This document shows, piece after piece, positions 1 to 8,647 of a stretch of 64,000 nt of DNA (position 1 is the first letter of the stretch; the number at the start of each line of letters is the position of its first letter). Under the pieces are notes generated by a model, which saw nothing but the letters and a program-made list of their open reading frames with translations, had not been told where the DNA came from and made no database searches. A program made the translations under genes and the position numbers. The DNA comes from PALSA-270 sp963770915 (GTDB lineage: Bacteria; Acidobacteriota; Terriglobia; Terriglobales; Acidobacteriaceae): NCBI GenBank assembly GCA_963770915.1, contig CAVYRG010000001.1, forward strand, positions 806,001 to 870,000, given 5' to 3'.

Positions 1-46
1 ACTGAGGTGGTTCGGGACTAGACGTAATTTTGGCCGCGGGGGCGGA

Positions 47-1135
47 ATGTCGCTGATCGATGCACGCACGACGCGCGTCCTTTTCACCGCGCTGCTGTTT
101 GCGCTCGGGCTGGGCTTCCTGTACGCCGCCCGCCACACCCTGATCGCATTTTTGTTCGCCCTGTTCTTTGCCTATTTGATCGATCCTGCCGTATCGCGCC
201 TGGAGAAAGTGGTGCGCGGCCGCGGAAGGGCAATCGTAGTCATCTACCTCGTGCTCTTGGTCCTGCTGGCCACTTTCTTTTTCTTCGTCGGACCGAAAAT
301 TGCCCATCAGGGGCAGCGCCTGCGAGCGACGCTGCCTACTATCCTCCGCAAAGTGAGCTCCGGGGAGATCGCCCAGGACATCGGCAAGGAACACGGTTGG
401 AGCCAGGAGACACGGGAGCAGGCGCAGTCGTTGCTGGTGAATCATAGCGACACGCTGCTCGGCATTGCCCAGCGGGTGGGACTGCGCCTGGCCGAGGCGG
501 CCCAGGAATCCTGGCTCCTGATTGTGGTGCCGATACTGGCTGCCTTCTTTCTTAAGGATGGGGGCATGTTCAGCGGCGTAGTGCTGGCCACGGTCCAGGC
601 CCGGCCACAACGCGAGTTTCTGGAGGGCGTGCTCAGCGACCTGAACCAGATGTTGGCACACTTCATTCGTGCCCAACTGACTTTGGCGGGGCTAACGCTC
701 GTTGCTTACACCACGTTCATGGGCGCCATGGGCGTGCCGTATGCCCTGGTGCTGGGGTCGGCCGGCGGAATGCTTGAGTTCATCCCCGTGGTGGGGCCGC
801 TGATGGCGGGAATCCTGATTGTGGGAGTCTCCCTGATCTTGAGCTATCCCAAATGGTGGGTGCTGCTGATTTTTCTGGCGTGCTGGCGCTTAGTCGAGGA
901 TTATGTGGTCTCGCCCCGCATCATGGGAGAAAGCATGGAACTGCATCCCCTGGCGGCGATTTTCGGCGTGCTGGCAGGCGGGGAGATTGCCGGAGTCCTG
1001 GGCATCTACCTTTCCATCCCGGTGATGGCGAGCCTGCGCATCGTGTGGCGGCGCTGGCGGCTGTATGCCGAAAAGCAACGCTTTGGTCCGCTGAATGAGT
1101 ATTCCTTCGGCACGGATATTGCTCCTAGGAAGTGA
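47..1135 (+). CDS. AI-2E/PerM family membrane transporter
   Basis: Integral inner-membrane protein of 362 residues, the usual length for the AI-2E/PerM family. Hydrophobic segments lie at about residues 10-45, 60-80, 155-175, 210-270 and 275-335, in the family's layout of an N-terminal pair, a cytosolic helical stretch (about 85-150) and a C-terminal membrane bundle. The late motif around 'FIPVVGPLMAGI' (about 247-258) and the 'E.YVVSPRIMG' element (about 284-294) are family hallmarks. Members export varied small solutes or ions, and the AI-2 label comes from one E. coli paralogue, so no substrate can be assigned. It lies upstream of lysC with a 188-bp gap and is probably transcribed separately. 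The ATG follows a G-rich ribosome-binding stretch. Confidence 0.85.
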   Translation: MSLIDARTTRVLFTALLFALGLGFLYAARHTLIAFLFALFFAYLIDPAVSRLEKVVRGRGRAIVVIYLVLLVLLATFFFFVGPKIAHQGQRLRATLPTILRKVSSGEIAQDIGKEHGWSQETREQAQSLLVNHSDTLLGIAQRVGLRLAEAAQESWLLIVVPILAAFFLKDGGMFSGVVLATVQARPQREFLEGVLSDLNQMLAHFIRAQLTLAGLTLVAYTTFMGAMGVPYALVLGSAGGMLEFIPVVGPLMAGILIVGVSLILSYPKWWVLLIFLACWRLVEDYVVSPRIMGESMELHPLAAIFGVLAGGEIAGVLGIYLSIPVMASLRIVWRRWRLYAEKQRFGPLNEYSFGTDIAPRK

Positions 1136-1323
1136 TTTTTCATTTTTCGATCGGCACGGCTCCTCCGAAATTGTCTGCTTCGCGGTTCCCGCAAGGCCAG
1201 GGCGCAATGTTGTAGAATCCAGACCGGCCTCATTCGAGTCAAAATCTCTGACTCGACTCGGAAAACAGGCGGAGTGGAGTTCGCGCCTCTGCGCATGAAT
1301 CTCAGGTCTCGGAAGCCCCAATT

Positions 1324-2697
1324 ATGCTCGTAATGAAATTTGGCGGCACCTCAGTACAGGATGCCAAGGCCATCGAGCGCGCCGGTCACATCGTCAAGGA
1401 ACGCCTGTCGCAGCGGCCGGTGGTCGTGGTGAGCGCCATGTCGAAGGTCACCGACAGCTTGCTGTCGATGGCCCGCGCTGCCGGCGCCGGAGACCGCAAG
1501 ACCGCGCTCAAGCTCTGCCGCGCGCTGCAGGAACGGCATTACGACACCGCCGGCGAATTGCTGGGCACGGCGCTATTCACCGAATTTCATTCTGACCTGG
1601 GTGCAGATTTCGAAAACCTGGAAGAGCTTCTGCGCGGCATTGTGGCCGTGGGCGAACTGACGCCGCGGACCACCGACACGGTTGCCGCGTACGGAGAAAT
1701 GCTCTCCAGCAAAATCGTCACCGCGGCGTTTTCGGCGATGGGCATGCCTTCCGCCCATGTCGATTCCCGCGACTGGCTGGTAACCGACGGGCAGCACATG
1801 CGCGCTGCGCCGCTGTTTGAAGAGACCAACGAACGCCTGCACAAGGTCGTGCTTCCTCTGGTCGAAGCCGGCAAGGTCCCGGTGATGGGAGGATTCATCG
1901 GCGCGACCAAAGCCGGTGTTACCACCACCATCGGGCGTGGCGGATCGGATTACTCGGCGGCCATTGCCGGCGCGGGCTTGAATGCGGACCGCATCGACAT
2001 ATGGACCGACGTCGATGGCATGATGACCACCGACCCTAACATCTGCCCGGATGCGCGGCGGATTAAGGTAATCAGCTTCGAGGAGGCGGCCGAGCTTGCC
2101 TACTTCGGCGCCAAGGTTTTGCATCCGGCGACGGTGTTGCCCGCGGTGCAGAAAAATATTCCGGTTTATATTCTGAACTCCAAGAATCCGACCTGCGAGG
2201 GTACGCGCATCACCGCGCAGGCGCCGAAGTGCAAGAATTTCTTCAAGGCGATTGCGGCGAAGAAGCGGATTACCATCGTCGACGTGGCGGCGCCGCGCAT
2301 GCTGCTGGCGCACGGCTTTCTGAAGGCGATTTTTGAGGCCTTCGACCGGCACAAGATCGCCGTCGATGTGGTTTCGACCTCCGAAGTCAGCGTGTCGCTG
2401 ACCGTCGATTCGAACGAGTCGATTCCCGCGCTGGCAGCCGATCTCGCCAAGCTGGCGGATGTGAAATATGAAGGCCGCAAGGCGATTGTCTGCATTGTGG
2501 GCGAAAATGTGCGCAACACGCCGGGCATTGCGGCGCGGGTCTTCAGTCAATTGAAGGACGTGAACATCCGTATGATTTCGCAAGGCGCCTCGGAGATCAA
2601 CATGACGTTTGTGATTGAAGAGGACGCGGTGCCGCAGGTGATCCGGAATCTGCACAAGACATTTTTTTCGGAGCTGGATCCGGAAGTGTTTGCGTAG
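1324..2697 (+). CDS. lysC: aspartate kinase (monofunctional)
   Basis: Phosphorylates L-aspartate in the first step of the lysine/DAP, threonine and methionine pathway, in the cytosol. The 457-residue protein opens with the kinase signature MKFGGTSV (residues 4-11), carries the GRGGSDYSAA nucleotide/substrate loop near residue 205, and ends in paired ACT domains (about 310-457), which bind feedback amino acids in this family. There is no homoserine dehydrogenase domain, so it is the monofunctional form. It heads a run of DAP genes (dapB, dapA and dapD follow on the same strand), which supports a lysine/peptidoglycan role. Feedback control by lysine or threonine is expected from the ACT domains, but which effector is used cannot be read from the sequence. 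Confidence 0.95.
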   Translation: MLVMKFGGTSVQDAKAIERAGHIVKERLSQRPVVVVSAMSKVTDSLLSMARAAGAGDRKTALKLCRALQERHYDTAGELLGTALFTEFHSDLGADFENLEELLRGIVAVGELTPRTTDTVAAYGEMLSSKIVTAAFSAMGMPSAHVDSRDWLVTDGQHMRAAPLFEETNERLHKVVLPLVEAGKVPVMGGFIGATKAGVTTTIGRGGSDYSAAIAGAGLNADRIDIWTDVDGMMTTDPNICPDARRIKVISFEEAAELAYFGAKVLHPATVLPAVQKNIPVYILNSKNPTCEGTRITAQAPKCKNFFKAIAAKKRITIVDVAAPRMLLAHGFLKAIFEAFDRHKIAVDVVSTSEVSVSLTVDSNESIPALAADLAKLADVKYEGRKAIVCIVGENVRNTPGIAARVFSQLKDVNIRMISQGASEINMTFVIEEDAVPQVIRNLHKTFFSELDPEVFA

Positions 2698-2727
2698 GGT
2701 AAGAGGAGCGGCGAGCCTTAGAAGTTG

Positions 2728-2815
2728 TCATTCTGAGGACCGGAGCGACGAGCAATCTGCTTCTTGCCCGAGCCGGCAAACAGCGGATTCCTCGTCGCTG
2801 GGCTCCTCGGAATGA
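2728..2815. repeat. dispersed palindromic repeat, 'TCATTCYGAG' family
   Basis: Long imperfect inverted repeat. The left arm from 2728 (TCATTCTGAGGA...) is matched by the reverse complement of the right arm ending at 2815 (...TCCTCGGAATGA), with about 37-bp arms containing the AATCTGC/GCGGATT core. A second copy of the same type lies at 52141-52238. It fills the lysC-dapB gap and could fold as a hairpin in the transcript. Confidence 0.75.
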
Positions 2816-2838
2816 AAAGAGTCTAGAGTGACACTCGA

Positions 2839-3519
2839 ATGAACTTTCTTATCCTTGGCCGCGGCAAAACCGGATCGCTGGTGATGGAAGTCGCCCGCGA
2901 GCGCAAGCACCACGTCGGCTCCTTCGACATCGATGAGAACAAGCACGCCGCCGCGCTTACCAAAGAAGCGCTCGGCGAATACGACGTTGCGATTGACTTC
3001 ACCACTCCGGAAGCCGCCCTGGAAAACATCGCGGCCTGCTGCCGCGCGGGAAAAAACATAGTCGTTGGATCCACCGGCTGGTACGGCGAGCTGCCGCGCA
3101 TCAGGAAGATGGTCGAGGAGAGCGGCATTGGATTTCTCTACGCGGGAAATTTCTCCGTCGGCGTGAACTTGTTTTACGACGTTGCCCGCACCGCCGCCGC
3201 CGCGCTCAAGCACGAATACATTGGACAGATTTTCGAGCGCCATCACATACACAAGCTGGACGCGCCCTCTGGGACCGCTGTCGTTGTGCAGAACATTGTC
3301 AAAGAAGCTTCTGGGCACGAAGTCGAGATCACTTCGTTTCGCGAGGGCGAAGTAGTCGGCCTGCACGAATTGACGCTTGATTCGCTGAATGACACCATCT
3401 ACGTCTGCCACGACGCCAAGTCCCGCCGCGGCTTCGCCGAAGGCGCCGTCCGCGCCGCCGAGTGGCTGGCCGGCAAGAAGGGATTTTTCGACTTCAAGGA
3501 TGTGTGGCGGGAGTTGTAG
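2839..3519 (+). CDS. dapB: 4-hydroxy-tetrahydrodipicolinate reductase
   Basis: NAD(P)H-dependent reductase that converts the DapA product to tetrahydrodipicolinate in DAP/lysine synthesis. The Rossmann glycine motif is LGRGKTG (residues 6-12). The catalytic signature HHIHKLDAPSGTA (about 134-146) matches the family H-H-x-H-K-x-D-A-P-S-G-T-A pattern, with the acid-base His and Lys present. At 226 residues it is about 45 shorter than the E. coli enzyme; the shortening is spread over the N-terminal domain and the C-terminal end looks complete. It sits 141 bp after lysC, separated by a palindromic repeat, and before dapA and dapD. Confidence 0.92.
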   Translation: MNFLILGRGKTGSLVMEVARERKHHVGSFDIDENKHAAALTKEALGEYDVAIDFTTPEAALENIAACCRAGKNIVVGSTGWYGELPRIRKMVEESGIGFLYAGNFSVGVNLFYDVARTAAAALKHEYIGQIFERHHIHKLDAPSGTAVVVQNIVKEASGHEVEITSFREGEVVGLHELTLDSLNDTIYVCHDAKSRRGFAEGAVRAAEWLAGKKGFFDFKDVWREL

Positions 3520-3620
3520 CTCTCCACCCACAAATCGCGCCCAGAAGACCGTGGCGAAAATATCGCCCTCCACCCATTGGCGCTCCCTGACGCGGATCTC
3601 GAACGATCATGCGTGAAACG

Positions 3621-4496
3621 TCAACCCGCAGAAAACGGTCCCATTTTGAGCTGCCGAACCGACATCTGTTTGGTAAGGCAGAATTTGACTGCTGAGATGC
3701 GAGGCCGCCCGCCGGGAGGTCTGGCTGGAGGCGGGGACATCTGACCCGCCTCCTCGTCGATCGCCAACAAAATCACGATCTCCAGCAGCCGAACAATCCG
3801 AGTAAAGTGGTGTTCACAAAATTCCTGCGTAGAATAATGGGTCGCGGTCGTCGCCGGCGTAGTCGCCCCTGCCGCCAGTAGTTTTGGAATCGGCAAGACG
3901 CCAACGTCCGAAGGGGGCCACATAAGCGCCACCTCTGGGAATCCTCGATGAAGCCATTCGTCCCTAGCAGACACTATGCTCGTTGAAGTAGTGGTGTTGG
4001 GTTGGAGCCAATGGGACTCAGTGCGCAGAAAACGATCGAGCGAGGGATGCGAAGATGCTAGTTTCTTTTTAAATGCTTCGCGCCTGAAATCACGATTACC
4101 GCCAGTGCAACCGAGGGCTAACAGGTCGTTCAGAAATATGGCTACAGAGTCCAAGGCCGCCTTGCCGTGGGAGACGAGATCCAGAAGCGCTTTTGCATGT
4201 CTGATCTGACCGACGGGGTCATGAAGAACAACGTCGACTGAGCCATCATATTGTGCGACGAGCGTAGCATCTAGCATAGCTGCGTCCATGAGCGATAGCT
4301 TCATCCATTGAGCCTTTCGGATGGCGTCCACGAGCGAGGCATATAGCGACTCCCGCTGTAAAGCTCTCACGAGCAGACTTAAATAAACTAGGTCATCGTA
4401 ATTAAGCTCTGGGAGGACCTGAAGCGCTACCTCGATAAAGATGTGCGGGAATCTGTCCGGCATCGGGGAGCCCGCGATCGTCGTTGACATTTCCAT
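3621..4496 (-). CDS. uncharacterised protein, possible HEPN domain
   Basis: I do not recognise this 291-residue protein by name. It is helical and rich in Leu/Ala/Asp, and contains a stretch (about 100-190) like HEPN-type all-alpha domains: HGKAALDSVAIFLNDLL, then R178-D-E-W-L-H183-R-G, which fits the HEPN RX4H active-site pattern that cleaves RNA in many members. The C-terminal 60 residues are proline/arginine rich and probably unstructured. It lies on the opposite strand between dapB and dapA, splitting an otherwise collinear cluster, in DNA visibly less GC-rich than its neighbours, which suggests late arrival. No partner antitoxin is evident next to it. The ORF and codon pattern look genuine; the function is inferred from one motif only. 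Confidence 0.5.
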   Translation of the reverse strand: MEMSTTIAGSPMPDRFPHIFIEVALQVLPELNYDDLVYLSLLVRALQRESLYASLVDAIRKAQWMKLSLMDAAMLDATLVAQYDGSVDVVLHDPVGQIRHAKALLDLVSHGKAALDSVAIFLNDLLALGCTGGNRDFRREAFKKKLASSHPSLDRFLRTESHWLQPNTTTSTSIVSARDEWLHRGFPEVALMWPPSDVGVLPIPKLLAAGATTPATTATHYSTQEFCEHHFTRIVRLLEIVILLAIDEEAGQMSPPPARPPGGRPRISAVKFCLTKQMSVRQLKMGPFSAG

Positions 4497-4639
4497 TCTC
4501 GCGACAGGAAACCCGTCGCCATGCTACCAGTTGAGACTGTGGAAATATCACCATTCCACTTGCCGTTTCCTCCGCGCCCCCAACACGCCCGCTTCCCCGT
4601 TTTCCTCCCCTACCCATTTCGCGCTATCTTATATGCACT

Positions 4640-5803
4640 ATGGAACTCCGAGGCTGTGGTACGGCGCTGGTCACCCCCTTCCGGCAGGATGGGTCGCTGG
4701 ATGAAACTGCGCTGCGCAATCTAGTCGCCTGGCAAATCGAGTCGGGTATCGACTTCCTGGTTCCCTGCGGCACCACCGGCGAAACACCCACTCTCAGCCA
4801 CGATGAATGGCTGCGCGTCATCGACATTACGATTGAAGTCGCCGCCGGGCGCGTGCCCATTGTGGCCGGCGCAAGCTCGAACTCAACGCACGATGCCGTC
4901 GCCAAGGCCAAAGAAGTCGCATCTCGTCCAGGCGTTGACGCCATTCTCACCGCCAGTCCTTACTACAACAAGCCCACGCAGGAGGGCCAATACCGACATT
5001 TCTATGCGATTGCCGAAGCCATCGACAAGGCGATCATTCTCTACAACGTCCCCGGCCGCACCGGCGCGGTGATCGAGCCGGCAACCATGGGGCGCCTGGC
5101 CGAAGTGCCTCACATCGTGGGCGTGAAAGAGGCCAGCGGGAACATCGCGCAGATCGCCGAGATGTGCCACGCGGTCCCGGAGAGTTTTCTGATCTTTTCG
5201 GGCGACGACTCCGTCACGCTGCCGCTCATTGCGCTCGGCGGAGTGGGGTTGATTTCCGTCGCGTCCAACGAGATTCCGCGCGAAATGTCAGACCTCGTGC
5301 GAGCAGCCTTAAATAATGACTGGGCGACGGCCCGTGCCATTCAGCGCAAATACCTGCCGCTGATGCAGGCGAATTTTATCGAGTCGAATCCCATGCCGGT
5401 AAAGGCGGTGCTGGCGATGATGGGCCGCATCGAAGAAGTTTACCGGCTGCCCATGGTGCCAATGCGGCGCGATACGCGCTCCAAGCTCCAGCGCGCCGCA
5501 ACCGAAGCCGGCCTGGTCGCCAAAGCTGCGGCGGCCGCGGCTTCCGAAGCGGCTGATTTCTTCATCTACGAGAACTGGCTCGCCGGACCGCACAAGATCG
5601 TCGTACACCGCGCGGCCTGCGGACAGTGCAATCATGGCAAAGGACGGCCCTCCGGGCACGACGCCAACCACGCCCGCTGGCATGGCCCCTACGCCACGCT
5701 TTCTGAAGCCCGCGAGATCGCGCACAATATGACCGAACGTGCTGATCCGCAGCGAGTGCAAGTGCATTTGAAGGAAGAAGGCAGAAGTGAGAAGGAAGAA
5801 TGA
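4640..5803 (+). CDS. dapA: 4-hydroxy-tetrahydrodipicolinate synthase with extra C-terminal domain
   Basis: Condenses pyruvate with aspartate semialdehyde, the committed DAP/lysine step. Residues 1-293 are a complete DapA TIM barrel: GTTGETPT (44-51), the YNVPGRTG tyrosine (Y135) and the Schiff-base lysine in GVKEASGN (K163). Standard DapA stops near 292 residues, but this one continues to 387. An Ala-rich linker (294-306) leads to a compact domain (about 307-365) with 'YENW', H323, a C327-x2-C330 pair, H340/H344/H348 and 'WHGPY.TLSEA', which could bind metal. The last residues are encoded by a palindromic repeat (5780-5833). The role of the extra domain is unknown. dapD follows after 60 bp. 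Confidence 0.93.
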   Translation: MELRGCGTALVTPFRQDGSLDETALRNLVAWQIESGIDFLVPCGTTGETPTLSHDEWLRVIDITIEVAAGRVPIVAGASSNSTHDAVAKAKEVASRPGVDAILTASPYYNKPTQEGQYRHFYAIAEAIDKAIILYNVPGRTGAVIEPATMGRLAEVPHIVGVKEASGNIAQIAEMCHAVPESFLIFSGDDSVTLPLIALGGVGLISVASNEIPREMSDLVRAALNNDWATARAIQRKYLPLMQANFIESNPMPVKAVLAMMGRIEEVYRLPMVPMRRDTRSKLQRAATEAGLVAKAAAAAASEAADFFIYENWLAGPHKIVVHRAACGQCNHGKGRPSGHDANHARWHGPYATLSEAREIAHNMTERADPQRVQVHLKEEGRSEKEE

Positions 5804-5833
5804 AGGCGTCCGTTCTACCTTCTCACTTCTGCC
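5780..5833. repeat. inverted repeat at the dapA 3' end
   Basis: Perfect 16-bp arms (GGCAGAAGTGAGAAGG at 5780-5795 and its complement at 5818-5833) with a 22-bp loop. The left arm encodes the last residues of DapA; the right arm is in the dapA-dapD gap and is followed by a pyrimidine-rich run. It could fold as a transcript hairpin between the two genes, or be a small dispersed element; the related text 'TTCTGCCTTCATCATTCTGCC' type occurs near 25365. Confidence 0.7.
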
Positions 5834-5863
5834 CTCTCACTTTTCCTTTATACTTTCCCCTTC

Positions 5864-6697
5864 ATGTCATCTCTTAAGTCCACCATCGAGCGCCTCGCTT
5901 CTCTCGGCGAAGTCGAGCGCAATCCCGATGCGCGCCAGGCGTTCATGGAATTCCGCGAGGAGCTGACCCAGGGCAAGATTCGCGCCGCAGAAAAGATCAA
6001 CGGCCAATGGACGGTCAACCAGTGGGTGAAACAAGGGATTCTGCTCGGCTTCCGCCTGGGCGAGCTTAGCAAGATGGGCGAAGACGATAGCCTCTCCTTC
6101 GTGGATAAAGACACCTTCCCTGCTCGCCGGTTCACCGTGCGCGACCATGTCCGCATCGTACCCGGCGGATCCTCCGTGCGTTTGGGTGCCTACGTCGCGC
6201 CGTCGGTCATCTGCATGCCCCCCATGTTCATCAACGTGGGCGCCTATGTCGATGAAGGCACTTTGGTAGACTCCCACGCTTTGGTCGGCTCCTGCGCGCA
6301 GATTGGCAAGCGCGTGCACCTCAGCGCCGCGGCCCAGATCGGCGGCGTGCTCGAGCCGATCAACGCGGCCCCGGTCATTATTGAAGACGACGTGCTCGTA
6401 GGCGGCAACTGCGGCGTTTATGAAGGCACGCTCGTGCGCACCCGCGCCGTCTTGGGAGCGGGAACGATTCTCACCCGCTCGACGCCCCTCTACGACCTTG
6501 TGCGCGGCGAGGTTTACCGAGCCACCGCAGAAATGCCGCTCGAAGTCCCTGAGAACGCAGTCGTCGTTCCCGGTTCGCGGGCCGTGAAGAAGGGCAAAGC
6601 CGCGGAATGGAACTTGTCGCTATACACGCCGGTGATCGTAAAGTATCGCGACGAAAAAACCGATCAGGGGACCGAGTTGGAAGAGTGGCTGCGCTAG
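5864..6697 (+). CDS. dapD: tetrahydrodipicolinate N-succinyltransferase
   Basis: Transfers succinyl from succinyl-CoA to tetrahydrodipicolinate in the succinylase branch of DAP synthesis. The 277-residue length matches E. coli DapD. An N-terminal helical domain (about 1-100) is followed by a left-handed beta-helix of hexapeptide repeats, seen as V.PPMFINVGAYVDEGTLVDSHALVGSCAQIG and then IEDDVLVGGNCGVYEGT (about 110-215). It is the last gene of the lysC-dapB-dapA-dapD run, so this organism probably uses the succinylated route, with later enzymes (DapC/E/F) elsewhere. It ends head-to-head against the minus-strand glycosyltransferase with about 40 bp between. Confidence 0.95.
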   Translation: MSSLKSTIERLASLGEVERNPDARQAFMEFREELTQGKIRAAEKINGQWTVNQWVKQGILLGFRLGELSKMGEDDSLSFVDKDTFPARRFTVRDHVRIVPGGSSVRLGAYVAPSVICMPPMFINVGAYVDEGTLVDSHALVGSCAQIGKRVHLSAAAQIGGVLEPINAAPVIIEDDVLVGGNCGVYEGTLVRTRAVLGAGTILTRSTPLYDLVRGEVYRATAEMPLEVPENAVVVPGSRAVKKGKAAEWNLSLYTPVIVKYRDEKTDQGTELEEWLR

Positions 6698-6738
6698 CCC
6701 GTCATGCAACATCAACCTTCCAAGAATTGTCTATTTTT

Positions 6739-8448
6739 TTAGTTGTTGCCCGTGCTGGCCGTCGGTATGTCGTACAAGAGAATCGTTTTTCCCACTCGCT
6801 CGACCGGCTGGTAGCGATCCAACCAATCAAACGCATTGGGCGGATACGCCGTGTGAAATACGTCGCCAAAGCGCTGCGCCCGAAGACTGATGGCAAACCA
6901 TCCCGAGACGGGCTTAAACGGTTGCGGCACGTCGAACGGCGGCAGGCCCATCCGCGACATGTCGGCGCTGCTCCAGGCAGCCAGGTTAAGGTGGTCGATG
7001 TGGCGGGCATTTAGCGCATGAGCCAGGCGGAAGATGTCCTGTCCGCAGTCCAGGTCGCACCCCGCGACCAGAACTCGGCTGGGATCGCTCCCGGCGAGCG
7101 GATTGAAATAAGCGATGTAGTCGTTGCCTGCGCCGAAACTGGCAGCCGCCAGCCAGGCCAGTAAGCCACCCAGCAGGAGCCGTCTCCAGATTCGCCGGGA
7201 GCCCTCGCGCTGCCAGAGGTAGGCGGCGCCGCAACCTGCGAGAACGGCCAGCAAGGGAAAAACCACCATTACATGCCGCACGCCCGCGTTGTATTTCACG
7301 GGCATGGTGACGATCAAAATCGCGGCCACCGCTGCCACGGGCATTAGCGCGGACCATCGTGAGCGCTGAATCCACAGCGCCGCCAACCCGATCAAACATA
7401 GAAGAAGCACCGGCAGGGGAGTTTTCACTCCTACGCCGACCAAAAAGAAATACCACCACCCTCCGTTCTTTATGTGTCCGAGGAGATAGGCTGGGGGAGC
7501 GGCTTTGTTTAGGGACCATGCGATGGCTGCTCCGTGCAGCAGGGCGGGAGCTGGTATCAGAGAATCTTTAAGCACCAAGTTGCGAGCGAATCCACGCAGC
7601 GGCCCGGGAAAATGCTGAAAGGAAGGCATGGACTCGGGCGAGAGCTGCATGGTTTCACGAACGTGCCCGAAGGAAAATCCGTACCCGCCCCACACCACGA
7701 TGACGACGAGAACTCCGGCCAGCACAAGTTTTCTGATTCGGTGAGAACTCGCGGCACGCGAAGAAGATTGACTGCCGCGCTCTGAGATCCACCAACACAC
7801 GAAGATTGCCGCCGAAGCTGCGGGAATAAACAGCACGCTCGTCAGTTTCGTCAGCACCGCGAGACCGGTGACGACCCCGAGCACCAAGCTCGATTTTGTC
7901 GTCGGTTTCTCCAGCCAAACCGTAAATGCGAACAGCGCGGCAAACTGCATGCACCCCGTGGGCAAATCGGTATAGGCCATGCCGGAAAATGCCAGGATGA
8001 TGGGCATCAGGGTAAACACTGCCGCGGCGATTACCCCGGCAAAGTCTCCAAATTCGCGGCCGGTGAAAAGAAAAACCAGCGCAATCGCAAGCCCAAAGAA
8101 AGGAAGCATCGCCAACCGGGCCAGCGATAGATTGCGAACGTAGTGGCCGCTGTCGTACAGGATGCTGTCTCCAACATCGTTGTAGTTCTGCAGGCGCGGA
8201 TCGTTCTGGGGCCACTTGGGAAACCGTTCTCCCGCAAGGTAGAGGGGAAGGCCGATGGCAATGCGAGTCAGGGGCGGGTGAACCGGATCCAGCGTGTAGG
8301 TGTGTTTGTCCAGCAGCTCGATGCCTGCGGCAACGTGGCAGGGTTCGTCGAATCCCTGGGAGTTAATTTTGTACGTCCAAAGAATACGAACGGCGGCGAG
8401 TAAGCCTAAGCACACAACAGCGATTGCGGCATATCGCTTGCGATCCAA
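6739..8448 (-). CDS. GT39/ArnT-like membrane glycosyltransferase
   Basis: Polytopic membrane protein of 569 residues with about ten hydrophobic helices. The N-terminus has the GT-C signature: an acidic loop after the first helix (about residues 25-40, 'FDEPCHVAAG', D/E catalytic region) and HPPLTRI (about 58-64), as in the PMT/ArnT group that transfers sugars from polyprenyl-phosphate donors. The C-terminal 100 residues form a soluble periplasmic part. The acceptor cannot be predicted; in acidobacteria such genes often act in surface glycan or protein glycosylation. It is divergent from the acyltransferase gene at 8648, with about 200 bp between. Confidence 0.8.
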   Translation of the reverse strand: MDRKRYAAIAVVCLGLLAAVRILWTYKINSQGFDEPCHVAAGIELLDKHTYTLDPVHPPLTRIAIGLPLYLAGERFPKWPQNDPRLQNYNDVGDSILYDSGHYVRNLSLARLAMLPFFGLAIALVFLFTGREFGDFAGVIAAAVFTLMPIILAFSGMAYTDLPTGCMQFAALFAFTVWLEKPTTKSSLVLGVVTGLAVLTKLTSVLFIPAASAAIFVCWWISERGSQSSSRAASSHRIRKLVLAGVLVVIVVWGGYGFSFGHVRETMQLSPESMPSFQHFPGPLRGFARNLVLKDSLIPAPALLHGAAIAWSLNKAAPPAYLLGHIKNGGWWYFFLVGVGVKTPLPVLLLCLIGLAALWIQRSRWSALMPVAAVAAILIVTMPVKYNAGVRHVMVVFPLLAVLAGCGAAYLWQREGSRRIWRRLLLGGLLAWLAAASFGAGNDYIAYFNPLAGSDPSRVLVAGCDLDCGQDIFRLAHALNARHIDHLNLAAWSSADMSRMGLPPFDVPQPFKPVSGWFAISLRAQRFGDVFHTAYPPNAFDWLDRYQPVERVGKTILLYDIPTASTGNN

Positions 8449-8647
8449 GTCCGCTCTTCCTCGGAGTGAAACGGCATCATAGCAGAATCGCCTGCGCTCA
8501 CCGGGATGGCCGCAGACGATGGAGTGAAGATCTGGCTTCCTTCCGGCAGCAAGACGGAGAAAAACTCCACGGGCAGGTTGCGAGCCATTAGAATTTGCAG
8601 CGACGCCACGCTCATGAACAAACCATGGTCATTCGCTACCGAGCGAA

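Noticed and set aside
1573..2655. Long minus-strand open frame opposite lysC (360 codons)
   Set aside because: It is the antisense of a certain gene in high-GC DNA; the sequence is rich in Arg/His/Gly with no domain pattern.
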